Of a DNA stretch of 64,000 nucleotides, positions 21,379 through 32,777 are shown piece by piece. Origin of the DNA: Panax quinquefolius. Taxonomy: Eukaryota; Streptophyta; Magnoliopsida; Apiales; Araliaceae. Location: the NCBI GenBank assembly GCA_020205615.1, contig CM035170.1:30993123-31057122 (forward strand), in the 5' to 3' direction. A program made the position numbers and the translations under genes. The stretch's first letter is position 1; each line of letters opens with the position of its first letter. The notes below the pieces were generated by a model that was not told the origin of the DNA, made no database searches, and was given only the letters and a program-made list of their open reading frames with translations.

Positions 21379-21837
21379 CTAACTCATTATCATCTCTTCT
21401 TTTTCTGCTATAATTCTTGACATGAATTCCTTCAACTCTGAATTTTCTTCATGTTGCATTGGAGGTGGATTTGAGAAATCTGATGGATATGTTGGACTTG
21501 GGTTGCAGTATTGGTCTTGATAGTTATAACTCCATTCATAATCTGGGTGATACCCCCACCCTTGATGATAATTGGGATTAACATAGTTGTTGGAGTAATC
21601 ACCCCTATACTGTACTTGTCCAAAACTGATGTTGCACTGATAACTCAGATGCTCGCCAACACAATATTCACATGTAACTGCTATCTCTCGAGTACGGTGG
21701 GCTGCAAGAACATCCAACCTCTCTAAAAGTGTTGCAATTTGTGCTGACAATGTAAAAAATACATTGAGTCCCTCAGTACTTATGTCCTTTAGTTGAGGTA
21801 TATTCGCATAAGGCCATTGATAAGCAAAGTCATCCAT
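21379..21837 (-). pseudogene. gag: E3 gag, Athila-like
   Basis: A 152-codon open frame that starts MDDFAYQWPYAN, 117 bp after the primer site. It has the Leu-rich segment (AQIATLLERLDVLAAHRT), the knuckle CEYCVGEHLSYQC (CX2CX3HX4C with all ligands present) and a Tyr/Asn/Pro-rich tail (GWGYHPDYEW, YNYQDQY). The order and the start agree with E2, which shows that this compact, capsid-less gag is a feature of the family and not a deletion private to one copy. It ends at a stop; the same frame continues into 21186-20644. A role as RNA-binding protein is inferred from the knuckle. Confidence 0.75.
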
Positions 21838-21954
21838 AGTACCTGAAAAGAGAGAAATATAGGAAGAAAATTAAAATAGAATAAAATAAAATAAAATGTT
21901 TAAATTAAGACTAATTTGATTGAAATTAATGTTGGCAAAAATTATTAAAATAAT

Positions 21955-21972
21955 TCCCCGGCAACGGCACCA
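21955..21972 (-). other. E3 primer-binding site (tRNA-Asp type)
   Basis: The minus strand reads TGGTGCCGTTGCCGGGGA, one mismatch from the tRNA-Asp complement used by Athila elements; 6 bp from the 5' LTR at 21979. Confidence 0.87.
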
Positions 21973-21978
21973 AAAACT

Positions 21979-22319
21979 TGTTGGTCGTTTTACCGATCAA
22001 TATATGCGTGCAAGTATACACGGTCAACAAGTAATAAAGAGTAAGTAAAGTATCGTTCCCACGAAGAATTATCTAATAAAGTTCACTAAGCACTAGCCCA
22101 TAACCATTTCAGTCTTATTTAAACGAATGATTTGATATTTTATATTTAAACTGTTAAATTAAATAAACCTAACTATTCCTAGAGTGAGACTAGATAATGA
22201 AGACCTGAGATCACAATTTCATCTATTGAGTCATTTAAATCAATGCACTCCATGTTAAGCCAAATTACTTGCACTAGATTGCTAGTCGAGAACACGAAAG
22301 TAAAGTACAGCCATATCGA
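21979..22319 (-). repeat. E3 5' LTR, truncated
   Basis: Begins TGTTGGTCG on the plus strand and contains the tatcgttcccacga block. It is homologous to the first ~335 bp of the E2 LTR. It stops at a TCGA shared with the E4 gag that follows, a 4-bp microhomology junction. Confidence 0.78.
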
Positions 22320-23602
22320 AAGAATTTATAATTAACTAACCCGTGCTAACTTCGTTCAGGTTACTCGCTCTTTGAGAAGTCACGAAAAACGCACTTCCTG
22401 AAACAGTCGACTTCGTTTTGTTCGTATCCGCCTTTGGTGCCACCGTCCCAGCTGGACTTGATTTTGCTACAGGACAAAATTGAGCTATGTGACCGTCTTT
22501 TCCACAACTAAAACATATCTTGGAAAGCTGTGAACAGTTTGGACTTATATGTCCCTCCTCTCCGCATCTCAGAAGATCTACACCGGCGGTCGTTCTCCTC
22601 CCTAGAATTTGTTCTTTGGTCTTTGGTCTTTGGTGCTTTGTTGCACGCCTCTTCCGTCATCGTTATATCTTCTCTTCTTAAAATTTCCACTTGAATCATT
22701 TCTTCTATTATCTTGGCCATGATTACCACCGAAGTGGTTACCATTTCTGGCATGATAATTTCCTCCACGATGATTATCATTGTTCATGACCAGCTTGCAC
22801 CGCATACAATTATTATCATGTTGTTGCTCGTTATCCTTCGGTTGGGCTGGCTCATTATCGTGCTCCAATAACTGAGCCCTATTCACTACATCTGAATATA
22901 AACAAAGTTTGTGAGAAATGAGGTATTGACGTATTTCGGGATTCAAATCTCGCAGAAACATTCGTGTCATTCTCTCTTCATTATCAACCAAATGGGATGA
23001 AAATCGGGACAACTCGGCAAACTTAGCTTCGATCGCGACATCGTTCATATTGTTTTGCTCGACTTGATGAACTCAACCTCCTTCATGTGACGAATACTTT
23101 CGGAAAGTACTTGTCGTTGAACAATTCTTGGAACTTCTCCCAAGACATCTTCAAAGTCAAGGCGAGTTGAGTCGCTTTTACCGATTCCCACCAAAGAATC
23201 GCCTCTCCTCGCAACATAAAGGCGGCAAAGGGAACCTTTTGCTCCTCGGAATATCCCAAGACATCAAATATCTTGGAGATCTACTTTATCCACGTCTCTG
23301 CCGTAAGTGGTTCTGGCTTTCCCAAAAACTCCGGTGGTCCTCAGCCTTGAATCGCTTAGCGGTGACCATCCGAGAGTTGCCACAATGTTTCCACCTCGCA
23401 TTTTGAACAGAGTCCTCTCACTTTGATGTTGCATGAATTGCATAAAGCCTTTGAACATCCCATCGCTCATCATTTGATCGGTGTTGTTATTTACCTGAGG
23501 ATTATTTCCATCCTGATGCATATTATCCTGGGTATTGACCGTTGGTGACTCAACGGTCTCATATGCTTCATTGCTTATGATCACAACATTTTCAGATGCC
23601 AT
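22320..23602 (-). pseudogene. gag: E4 gag copy a, truncated at its 3' end
   Basis: Starts at 23602 (MASEN) and reads to MQFMQHQSERT, after which frames change repeatedly. The main open part is 23048-22602: the VDNEERMTRMFLRDLNPEIRQYLISHKLCLYSDVVNRAQLLEHDN block and an Asn/Gly/His-rich basic linker. The first zinc knuckle is scrambled by an indel, but its last cysteine (GHISPNC) survives; the second knuckle lies at about 22493-22534. Compared with copy b, most breaks sit where copy b has CAG or CTG and this copy has CAAAG, CTTTG or TCG. At 22319 the sequence switches to the E3 LTR. Confidence 0.82.
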
Positions 23603-23772
23603 TTTCAAACACTGCCACAAAACAAGGGTTAATTGACATATCACATATTATCCCTATACTCGACCCAGACCAATTAAATACCAAATAAACTTAGGTAGGT
23701 CATACTAGCGAAGGAATTCCCGTCTCTCCCCTCCTAGTTCTTGTCTCACACCTCACCTGGATCATATCCTAA

Positions 23773-23783
23773 GCTCGATACCA
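23773..23783 (-). other. E4 primer-binding site, copy a
   Basis: TGGTATCGAGC on the minus strand, next to the inner LTR. It differs from the intact site of copy b (29215-29226) at a CTG position. Confidence 0.7.
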
Positions 23784-24712
23784 ACCGTGGCGCCCCCAAA
23801 ATAGGTATACATCACCCATTCTGAGTCACCAAATACATGGTACATAAACAAATACAACTTCAGTAATACAATTATCGTGCAAAATATGACAACGCATATA
23901 CTCTGAGTTTGAATACAACTACTGTCTAATAGAGAGTATACAAACTCAAAAGGAGTCCTCATTACAATTATTGATACACTATTTTACAAAATATATAGTG
24001 AGGACTACTAACACAACTATCCTGAACCATCACTCCATACCCCAGCTAGTTCCTGCTATATTTTCACCTCCTGAGAAGAAAAATGGAACAAAAAGGAAAA
24101 GGCTGAGGTTAACTAGCCCAGTAAAGAATATTATGACTAAGATAATATACAACAATTTATCATTAGTCTTCAACAGGGAAAAATCTGATAAAATATAATA
24201 GACAACAAGTTTTAGATCAACAACTGTAACGGAAACATCAATCCATTAGAAGAGTCAAGTAGAGAAAGAATTCTACTATCTTCTAAGTTTTAAAAGTCCA
24301 TTATCAATATTTTATCCCTGTAACATCAATAAATATTCATCTTTTCACTACAGGCGAAAGATATTCATTTGTATCACTAGTTGGTCATGTTCATCTCAAC
24401 ACCTGTTCATCTTTGCACTACGGGCCAACGATATTCATTAGGTAATCATTCATCTTTGCACTACAGGCCAAAGATATTCAGTAATATCATCATTTAGGAC
24501 TGAGGATGATGAAAAATATTTTAAAGGAACGAATCCAGTGAAACAAAATAACAAATATTAGAGATTCGTATTACAGTTTAATCAAGATCAATAATACTCC
24601 ATAATAACCAATTTTGAAGCAAAATTCAAGAATAAAGATCAAAACATGGATACAATCAAAGATGGTAACCATAATAGACATCTTGGACAAAAAGGAGAAA
24701 ATTTAATTTTTC

Positions 24713-24759
24713 GGTGAATAGTGTCGTATTCGTGAATAGTGTCGTATACGTGAATAGTG
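24713..24759 (-). repeat. ACTATTCAC array downstream of TATA (E4 inner LTR)
   Basis: Three units of about 20 bp with ACTATTCAC on the minus strand, about 130 bp after the TATA box; outer-LTR equivalent at 30153-30225. Same motif and orientation as in E1, but on the other side of the TATA box. Confidence 0.75.
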
Positions 24760-24877
24760 CACTGATAAATAGAAACTCACAAATTATCTAAATACTCACA
24801 AAATAAGTTCGATAATATAGAGAGAAAGAGAGAGAGCTTATGTTTCTGGTGTGATTTTCAATTCTAACTTAGCCCTC

Positions 24878-24885
24878 TATTTATA
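24878..24885 (-). promoter_or_regulatory. TATA box of the E4 inner LTR
   Basis: TATAAATA on the minus strand within cctataaatagagggctaag, the same context as E7 (57033 onwards). The outer LTR has TATAAACA at the equivalent place (30499-30506). Confidence 0.7.
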
Positions 24886-26104
24886 GGAAAATGTTAGCAC
24901 GCCGAAGCAAACTTGACACGCTTACTGACGATGGCTTTTACCTCGCTACTATTGCCACCTACCACATTTGAAATAAAATTCAAAGACATTTCTTCACCAA
25001 CCAAAGTGGGGGCCCACTTAATTCTAGAATTTTCCACCAAAATCATTTATAAACCTAATTTTTGAATCACCACCTCTTAAAATTCATAACAAATTATACG
25101 CTTATTTTAACGGTTTAAAATTTGTGGACATATACTTAACTTATATATGTATAACATATCCAAAATCACAACGATCAAATTCACGATTAAAATTATAACT
25201 CACATGAATATATCTCCAAATACAAAGTGATTTAATTTTTAATACCTCCATTCCGACAAAAACTCCTCAACATTAATTCTTTCAATTATATCCACATAAA
25301 ATACATATATCCATCAATTATATCCAAATAAAATAAATATTTCCTTATCATATAAATCAATAATTAATTATTCACAAATAATATTACAGAATCACAATTA
25401 TGACAACCCGTGTAGCTCCTCAAGAAAGAGGGGCTTTCCGATAAGGATTTCTCCTTACTGACGCGCAATTAGGTGACCAAACCTCTCCTTGATAGAACTT
25501 TCTAGACATTGCCAATAATGTTATCTCATAATATTATTCAAATAATATGAATTATTGATCCGATAATGGGAAATATTGTGCAATGACAATTATTGAAACA
25601 ACAATAATATAAAATATCAACGCAGCAATTATTGAACCAATAAAATAAAATATCGAATAAAGATTATCGTAATAATTATTGAGTAAAGCCTTCTCACGTA
25701 AGAATCAATAATTCAAAAATACTGCAAAAAACCGTAGCTATCAGGCAACCACGCATACTATCATCATCGTATCTTAACCACCGGGTATTCCAACAGTGTT
25801 AACGGTAACAATTACGCCGTTATTTTTAAAAACTCAAATTTGCCATTTTCTTCATCCGATCGGTATCCGTTATGGGGCCCACAAATGGTTGCGCCGTCAT
25901 ACGAATATTCCCCACAGAAAGAATATTCCACGACCAAACGAATATTCCCCGACAACAATGAATATTTTATAAGCACTTGCTTATTTTGCAAAATTTTCAC
26001 ATTTCAGCCATAACCAAAACATTATATCAAATTAACACCTTATTATTTCACAATAATAATTAGAGAAATATTCAATATTATTTATAAAAAGTTGGGGTCT
26101 TACA

Positions 26105-26115
26105 ACCTCCCATCC
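26105..26115 (-). other. E4 polypurine tract
   Basis: Minus-strand GGATGGGAGGT abutting the inner LTR. Confidence 0.8.
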
Positions 26116-27773
26116 TTATGAAATTTTGTCTTCGAAATTGACGTACGTACCTGGTGTTTCGAAAAGGTGAGGATACCTCGCTTTCATTTCTGATTCCAAC
26201 TCCCAGTTCATTTCTTCAATAGCATGGTTCCTCCACAAAACCTTAACTTGAGGTATAACCTTTGTGCATAGGACATGTTCTTTCCTATCCAAGATCTTGA
26301 CAGGTACCTCCTCATACGTTAAATCTTAGGCTATCTCGTCTGGTTGTAACGCAATAATGTGGTTTGGGTCGTCCACATATTTACGTAACATCGATACGTG
26401 AAAAAAGTTATGAACATAGCGACATACATAGCGTTAAGGCGAGTCTATAGGCCATAGTTCCTACTTGATCGAGGATTTCAAATAAATCGAAGGCTTGAGC
26501 TTTCTTCTCTTCATCGACTCTTACTTCTAGAATAACGCATTCTTACACCTTCTTCTTTATATTCATCAGCTTCAGGTCTGTAGCTTGAGCGGCTTTAACG
26601 TTATCGATTAAAATTGATTTTACTCGTATATCATCACGTGGGTCCCTAGAGTCCTTAACTCTATCTCTATCATTTGTAAGTTATACAAAATAGGTCTTTG
26701 TGTTCGACAATATCGCACTCGTACTCGCATATAATCTTCTACTCAATGCGTCAGCTACCACGTTCGCTTTTCCAGGATGGTATGGTCAGAACAGGTGCCG
26801 AAATGAGTCGCCTCTTGAGCTTTTGGAAAATCTTTTCGCATTCCTCGCTCCATACGAATTTTGTATCTTTTCGAGTCAGCTAAGTTAACGGAGTAGTGAT
26901 TCAAGAAAATCCTTCCACGAATCTCCGATAGTAACCAACTAAGCCTAGAAAGCTACATTTTCGATTCATCGACTTAAGTTGCTCTCAATCGTGACTCATA
27001 TCCCAATCTTGGATAAAGACGTCACAATAGCACCTATTGTTTTACCACCAAAAAATATAAGCGTCCCCTACGAGAGTCTGGCTTTGGTGCATTCCACAAA
27101 GGAAGTTACCAGATAGAGGCTTGAGTACCAACTCTTGTAGTTGGGTTTTTAACTCCTGAAGTTCAATAGGAGCCATTCGATCAGAGATTTTAGAAATGTG
27201 TTTTGTACCGGGTTCAAAGTCGATTCAAAATTCAATATCACGCTCTGGGGGTATGCCAGAAATTCTTCAGGAAATACATCAGGAAATTCACTAACAACAG
27301 AAATATCATTCAAATCTGACATATTTTTGTTTAAATCCATGAAATGGGCTAAGAAAACTTAACATCCGTTTTTCAATAAACGAATGGCTTTATGGCTTGA
27401 TATGAAAGTGTTTGACTTCAATGATTTGGTTTCTTGAATTCGCATAACAGGTTAGTTAGGAATATGAAAACTAACAACCTTACGAAAACAATCAATTTTG
27501 GCATGATGAGTAGTTAACCAATCAATCCCGAAAATTACGTCAAATGCAAGTATCTTTAAGGAGATAAGATCAACAAGTAATGTGATTGTGCCCATTTGGA
27601 TCAAACAAGATTTATAAATCGTGGATATGATAAAAGTTTCTCCTAACAGAGTCTCCACAGATAAGTCAAAGTCTAATTTCTCCGGAGTCAAGTTTAAACG
27701 TTGAGCACAAGTAGGAGAAATAAAAGAGTTGGTAGAACCAGTATCTAATAAGGTATAGACTTCGAAAGAATTT
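26116..27773 (-). pseudogene. pol: E4 pol, reduced by several deletions
   Basis: In coding order: a protease with an intact DTGSTNS active site at about 27735-27765 and a continuing frame 27691-27452 (GETFIISTIYKSC...[18 protein letters not shown]); the pre-RT block 27340-27149 ([13 protein letters not shown]); the 115-bp foreign segment (26991-27103) where RT fingers and palm should be; an RT thumb trace ([16 protein letters not shown], about 26890-26965); a jump near 26770 that removes nearly all RNase H; the VADALSRR linker; another jump near 26490 that removes the integrase core; and the GPF/Y and chromodomain-like end (about 26120-26460). No RT or integrase catalytic site remains, so it could move only with help. 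Confidence 0.82.
26991..27103 (-). other. 115-bp segment shared with E1 (8463-8574)
   Basis: Reverse complement matches 8463-8574; in E4 it bridges the deletion between the pre-RT block and the RT thumb. One frame begins VECTKARLS as in E1, followed here by a stop. Confidence 0.7.
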
Positions 27774-29041
27774 ATAATTAACTAACCCGTGCTAACTTCG
27801 TTCGGGTTACTCGGTCTTTGAGAAGTCACGACAAATGCTCTTCCTGAAACCGCCGACTTCGTTTTGTCCGTATCCGCCTTTGGTGCCACCGTCCCAGCTG
27901 GACTTGATTTCGCTACAAGACAAAATCGAGCTATGTGAACGTCTTTTCCACAACTAAAACATATCTTGGAAAGCTATGAATAGTTTGGACTTATATGTCC
28001 CTCCTCTCCGCATCTGTAGCATCTAACTGGCGGTCGTTCTCCTCCCCTAGAATTTGTTGCTGGTGCTGGTGCTGTTGCCGACGTCTTCCCGTCATCGTTA
28101 AATCTTCTCTTCTTAAAATTTCCACTTGAATCATTTCTTCTATTATCTTGGCCATGATTACCACCGAAGTGGTTACCATTTCTGGCATGATAATTTCCTC
28201 CACGATGATTATCATTGTTCCGATGACCGTTGCCACCGATACAATTATTATCATATTGTTGCTCGTTATCCTTCGGTTGGGCTGGCTCATTATCGTGCTC
28301 CAATAACTGAGCCCTATTCACTACATCTGAATATAAATAAAGTTTGTGAGAAATGAGGTATTGACGTATTTCGGATTTCAAATCTCGCAGAAACATTCGT
28401 GTCATTCTCTCCTCATTATCAACCAAATGGGATGCAAATCGGACAACTCTTTCGGCAAAGAACTTAGCTTCGTCTCGCGACACGCTCATATTGTTTTGCT
28501 CCAGCTTGATGAACTCAACCTCCTTCATGTGACGAATACTTTCGGGAAAGTACTTGTCGTTGAACAATTCTTGGAACTTCTCCCAAGACATCTTCAGTGC
28601 GGCAGGTTGAGTACGCTTTACCGATTCCCACCAGTAATCTGCCTCTCCTCGCAACATAAAGGTGGCAAAGGGAACCTTTTGCTCCTCGGAACATCCTAAG
28701 ACATCAAATATCTTGGTGATCTTCTTTATCCACGTCTCTGCCGTAAGTGGTTCTGGCTTTCCCAAAAACTCCGGTGGTCCCAGCTCCTTGTACTGCTTAG
28801 CGGTGACCATCCGAGAGTTGCCAGTGTTTCCACCTGCATTTTGAACAGGAGTCCTTCTTGCCTGATGTTGTATGAATTACATAAAGCCATTGAACATCCC
28901 ATCGTTCATCATTTGATCGGTGTTATTGTTTACCTGAGGATTATTTCCATCCTGATGCATATTATCCTGGGTATTGATCGTTGGTGACTCAACGGTCTCA
29001 TATGCTTCATTGCTTATGATCACAACATTTGCAAATGCCAT
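27774..29041 (-). pseudogene. gag: E4 gag copy b
   Basis: The best gag of the window. The start at 29041 (MAFANVVIISNEAYETVES) is followed by the Asn-rich N-terminus and one TAA at 28877-28879, where copy a has Gln. A long open frame follows to 27974: KQYKELGPPEFLGKPEP, ADYWWESVKRTQPAALKMSWEKFQ, FPESIRHMKEVEFIKLEQNN, the VDNEERMTRMFLRDL block, the basic Asn/Gly linker and the first knuckle CYRCGEEGHISPNY (last Cys replaced by Tyr; Cys in copy a). A TAG follows, then the second knuckle CFSCGKDVHIARFC with all ligands. It lies directly upstream of the protease. Confidence 0.88.
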
Positions 29042-29214
29042 TTTCAAACACTGCCACAAAACAAGGGTTAATTTACATATCACATATTATCTCTGTACTC
29101 TGACCGACAAATTAAATACCAAATAAACTTAGGTAGGTCATACTAGCGAAGGAATTCCCCGTCTCTCCCCTCCTAGTTCTTGTCTCACACCTCAGCCAGG
29201 GATCATATCCCTAA

Positions 29215-29226
29215 GCTCTGATACCA
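29215..29226 (-). other. E4 primer-binding site, copy b (perfect iMet)
   Basis: TGGTATCAGAGC on the minus strand, the exact complement of the plant initiator tRNA-Met 3' end, two bases from the LTR. Confidence 0.92.
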
Positions 29227-30152
29227 ACTGTGACGCCCCCAAAATAGGTATACATCACCTATTCCGAGTCGCCAAATACATGGTACATAAACAAATACAA
29301 CTTCAGTAATACAATTGTCGTGCAAAATACGACAACACATATACTGTGAGTTTGAATACAACTACTGTCTAATAGAGAGTATACAAACTCAAAAGGAGTC
29401 CTCATTACAATTATTGATACACTATTTTAAAAAATAGTGAGGACTACTAATACAACTATCATGAACCATCACTCCATACCCCAGCTAGTTCCTGCTATGT
29501 TCTCACCTCTTGAGAAGAAAAATGGAACAAAAAGGAAAAGGGCGAGGTCAACTAGCCTAGTAAAGAATATTATGACTACGATAATATACAACAATTTATC
29601 ATTAGTCTTCAACAGGGAAAAATCTGATAAAATATAATAGACAACAAGTTTTAGATCAACAACTGCAGCAAAAACAACAATCCATTAGAAGAGTCAAGTA
29701 GGGAAAGAATTCTACTATCTTCTAAGACTTAAAATTCCATCATCAATATTTTATCCCTGTAACATCAATCAATATTCATCTTTTCACTACAGGCGAAAGA
29801 TATTCATTTGTATCACCAGTTGGTCATGTTCATCTCAACACCTATTCATCTTTGCACTACGGGCCAAAGATATTCATTAGGTAATCATTCATCTTTACAC
29901 TACAGGCCAAAGATATTCAGTAATGTCATCATTTAGGACTGAGGATGATGAAAAATATTTTAAAGGAACGAATTCAATGAAACAAAATAACAAATATTAG
30001 AGATTCGTATTACAGTTTATCCAAGATCAATAATACTCCATAATAACCAATTTTGAAGCAAAATTCAAGAATAAAGATCAAAACATGGATACAATCAAAG
30101 ATGGTAACCATAATTTACATCTTGGACAAAAAGGAGAAAATTTCATTTTTTG

Positions 30153-30225
30153 GTGAATAGTACCGTATTCGTGAATAATGTCGTATACGTGAATAGTTTC
30201 GTATACGTGAATAGTAACCCCGACA
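30153..30225 (-). repeat. ACTATTCAC array (E4 outer LTR)
   Basis: Four units (gtgaatag on the plus strand), one more than in the inner LTR; downstream of the TATA position. Confidence 0.72.
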
Positions 30226-31283
30226 CAAAAAGTTCCAAATTTGATAAAATGTTCAGACCAATATTTTGGCATAATGATATCGAAAGAAATAATATCATTT
30301 ACGAAGAAAATAAAATCTCTTACCTCAAAATAACAGTACTTCTGATCGGAATATTGGTATAAGGCTGAAGAAAACTTGCACTGATAAATAGAAACTCTCA
30401 AATTATCTAAATACTCAAAAAATACGCTCGATAAAATAGAGAGAGAAAGAGAGAGCTCTTATGTTTCTGCTGTGATTTTTAATTCTAACTTAGCCCTCTG
30501 TTTATAGGAAAATGTTAGCACGCCGAAGCAGACTTTACCTGCTACCTGATGGCTTTACCTGCTACTATTGCAACCCACCACATTTGAAATAAAATTCAGC
30601 ACATTTCTTCACCAACCACAAGTGGGGCCCACTCAATTCAAGAATTTTCCACCAAAATCATTTATAAACCTAATTTCCGAATTAGTCACCTCTTAAAATT
30701 CATAACATATTATACGTTCATTTTTAACGGTTCAAAATTTGTGGACATATACTCAACTTATATATGTATAACATATCCAAAAATCACAACGATCCAACGG
30801 TCAGATTAAAAATTATAACTCACGCAATATATCTCAAGTATAGTGATTTAATTTTTAATACCTCCATTCCGGACAAAAAACACCTCAACATTAATTCCTT
30901 CAATGATATCCACATAAAATACATATATCCATCAATTATATCCATATAAAATAAATATTTCCTTATCATATAAATCAATAATTAATTATTCATAAATAAT
31001 ATTACAGAATCACAATTATGACAACTAGGCCGTTCCCAGGAAAGAGGGGGCTTTTCGATAAGGATTTCTCCTTACTGGCGCGCAATTAGGTAACCAAACT
31101 TCTCCTTGACAGAACTTTCTAGACATTACCAATAATGTTATCTCATAATATTATTCAAATAATATGAATTATTGATCCGATAATGGAAAATACTGTGCAG
31201 TGACAATTATTGAAACATCAATAATATAAAATCAACGCAGCAATTATTAAACCAATAAAATAAAATATTAAATAGTAATTACT

Positions 31284-31288
31284 GTAAC
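31284..31288 (+). other. Target-site duplication of E5, left copy
   Basis: GTAAC; repeated at 43576-43580. Between the two copies lies an element with clean TG...CA ends. Confidence 0.93.
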
Positions 31289-32451
31289 TGTGACGCCCCC
31301 AAATCCGTAAAACATCGATTACAGGACATGGTGCTCACGATATAACATACATCATCATCTATCTAAGTAACTCTAATAATAATAATAATAATATTAACTA
31401 TTACATACTTATTCAAAATAAAGTCCCAAGTCTTTACAACCTTTAATAAACTGAAACTTAAACTTAGAGTTTATTGCTATATCACATCATATGCAGAAAT
31501 ATAATTATTACATAAATAACTCTCATCATTTCATCTTAGACTTTCCTTTGTCCTTTTCGAGCCCTCAGTACATATCAAATTTAAATCGAAAGGTTTAAGC
31601 AAGAATGAGCACAAATTGCCCAAAGTATATATAAAGTAGTTGAGAACATACATCGAGTAAAAGCATTAGTATGAATATTTCTCAACAGTTGAAATAAATA
31701 TCAAGAGATAAACTGGAATATCAAGAAAAGAGTTCTGGAATTCTCAATAGCATATTAAGGGGTGTTAGATACCCTGAACATTACTTTGTTTCATCAAAAC
31801 CATCGACGGTTTAACAATCAAATAGATTGTAAACGATCTCTCAAGTACTCCAGTGATCAACTTATCGCACCTTTACATTGTGCACAAGTATAAAGTTTAA
31901 ACGCATAAGCGTAAATGGGACTATATGCCCATCATCGCCACTCCCAGCTTATCCGGTTGTTCATCTTAGTATTTATACGGGACCTCACCAAAGCAATTTG
32001 GATTGGTAAACATCAAATAGCTTCAAAGGATTTGAATTATTTAAACAATATACTATGTTTGCATAAATAACATCTAGCTGAGACGAAAGCTAGAAAGCAT
32101 GCTTGAATATAGATCATTAAGGGAATACGAACTTTAAAGTATAGCAGTTGCAATAGGAACTGGATAATCATCAATAACGTTTCGCATCACAATTGAAGTT
32201 ATAGAACTTTACAATAAAGGAGCTTGCACGAATGATTAATTAATCACAAGCCCAAACTTACCCTCACTGCAATCAACTGAATAAGAGTTGAATAAATTCA
32301 TAATGAAAAATAGGGTAAGAAACTTTCCTTGATCGTTGTTTACCAATAACAGATTAATAGCTTACAGCTATCTGCACTTCACGTGCCCTACACAATTGAA
32401 TAATCATGCACATAAACTATTAGCAACGCATAGTAGTTGTAATATAAACTT

Positions 32452-32777
32452 TACTCTAAAATTTTCAGAGTTTACTCTACAATTTTCACTGACTATGATT
32501 TTCAGGGTTTACTCTACGATTTTCATTGACTCTACAATTTTTGAGTTTACTCTACGATTTTCACTGACTCTACGATTTTCAGAGTTTACTCTACGATTTT
32601 TGAGTTTACTCTACGATTTTCACTGACTCTACGATTTTCATTGACTCTACGATTTTTACTCTATGATTTTCACTGACTCTACGATTTTCAGAGACTCTAC
32701 GATTTTTACTCTACGATTTTCACTGACTCTACGATTTTCAGAGTTTACTCTACAATTTTCACTGACTCTACGATTTT
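32452..32777. repeat. CTCTACGATTTTCA tandem array, E5 3' LTR
   Basis: About 20 imperfect units of 16-20 bp (gactctacgattttcact / gagtttactctacgatttt). The matching array in the other LTR (41423-41821) is about 70 bp longer, so copy number has changed since or during insertion. Confidence 0.88.

Larger units (their letters stand above)
2769..22319 (-). mobile_element. E3: Athila-like non-autonomous (gag-only) LTR retrotransposon, interrupted by E1
   Basis: Minus-oriented element. It comprises a 3' LTR portion (2769-3850 plus 18581-18932), a PPT (18933-18945), an internal region (18946-21954), a tRNA-Asp primer site (21955-21972) and a 5' LTR portion (21979-22319). It is the host into which E1 inserted; removing 3851-18580 rejoins the LTR cleanly. 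The internal region is only about 3 kb. It contains a gag with an Athila-type CX2CX3HX4C knuckle and no RT, RNase H or integrase, so it must have moved in trans if it moved as it stands. The outer LTR ends are missing on both sides. The left copy starts, and the right copy stops, at about the same LTR position. Confidence 0.75.
23786..26104 (-). repeat. E4 inner LTR
   Basis: 2319 bp. Minus strand begins TGTAAGACCCCAAC at 26104 and ends GGCGCCACG at 23786 (CA changed to CG). Contains TATAAATA (24878-24885), an ACTATTCAC array (24713-24759) downstream of it, and the GTAGTGCA repeats (24350-24480). No gene. Confidence 0.88.
22320..31288 (-). mobile_element. E4: chromovirus (Tekay/Del-like) with a duplicated gag, minus strand
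   Basis: In element orientation: outer LTR (29229-31288, interrupted by E5, with 43581-43649 beyond), primer site, gag copy b, protease, deleted RT/RNase H/integrase, PPT, inner LTR (23786-26104), a second primer site, leader and gag copy a, cut at 22319. The order LTR-internal-LTR-gag is a partial tandem, as from unequal recombination between LTRs. The LTR subfamily is shared with E7. Confidence 0.8.
29229..31288 (-). repeat. E4 outer LTR, main part
   Basis: Starts TGTGACGCCCCC on the plus strand and aligns with the inner LTR in order. E5 interrupts it at 31288. The piece beyond E5 (43581-43649) continues the alignment for 69 bp before E6 begins; the rest of the LTR (its TGTAAGACC end) is not in the window. 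Confidence 0.87.

Noticed and set aside
32452..32777. Regular repeats that might suggest a CRISPR array or satellite
   Set aside because: Units are contiguous, imperfect and without unique spacers, and the array occurs at the same place in both LTRs of a plant retrotransposon.
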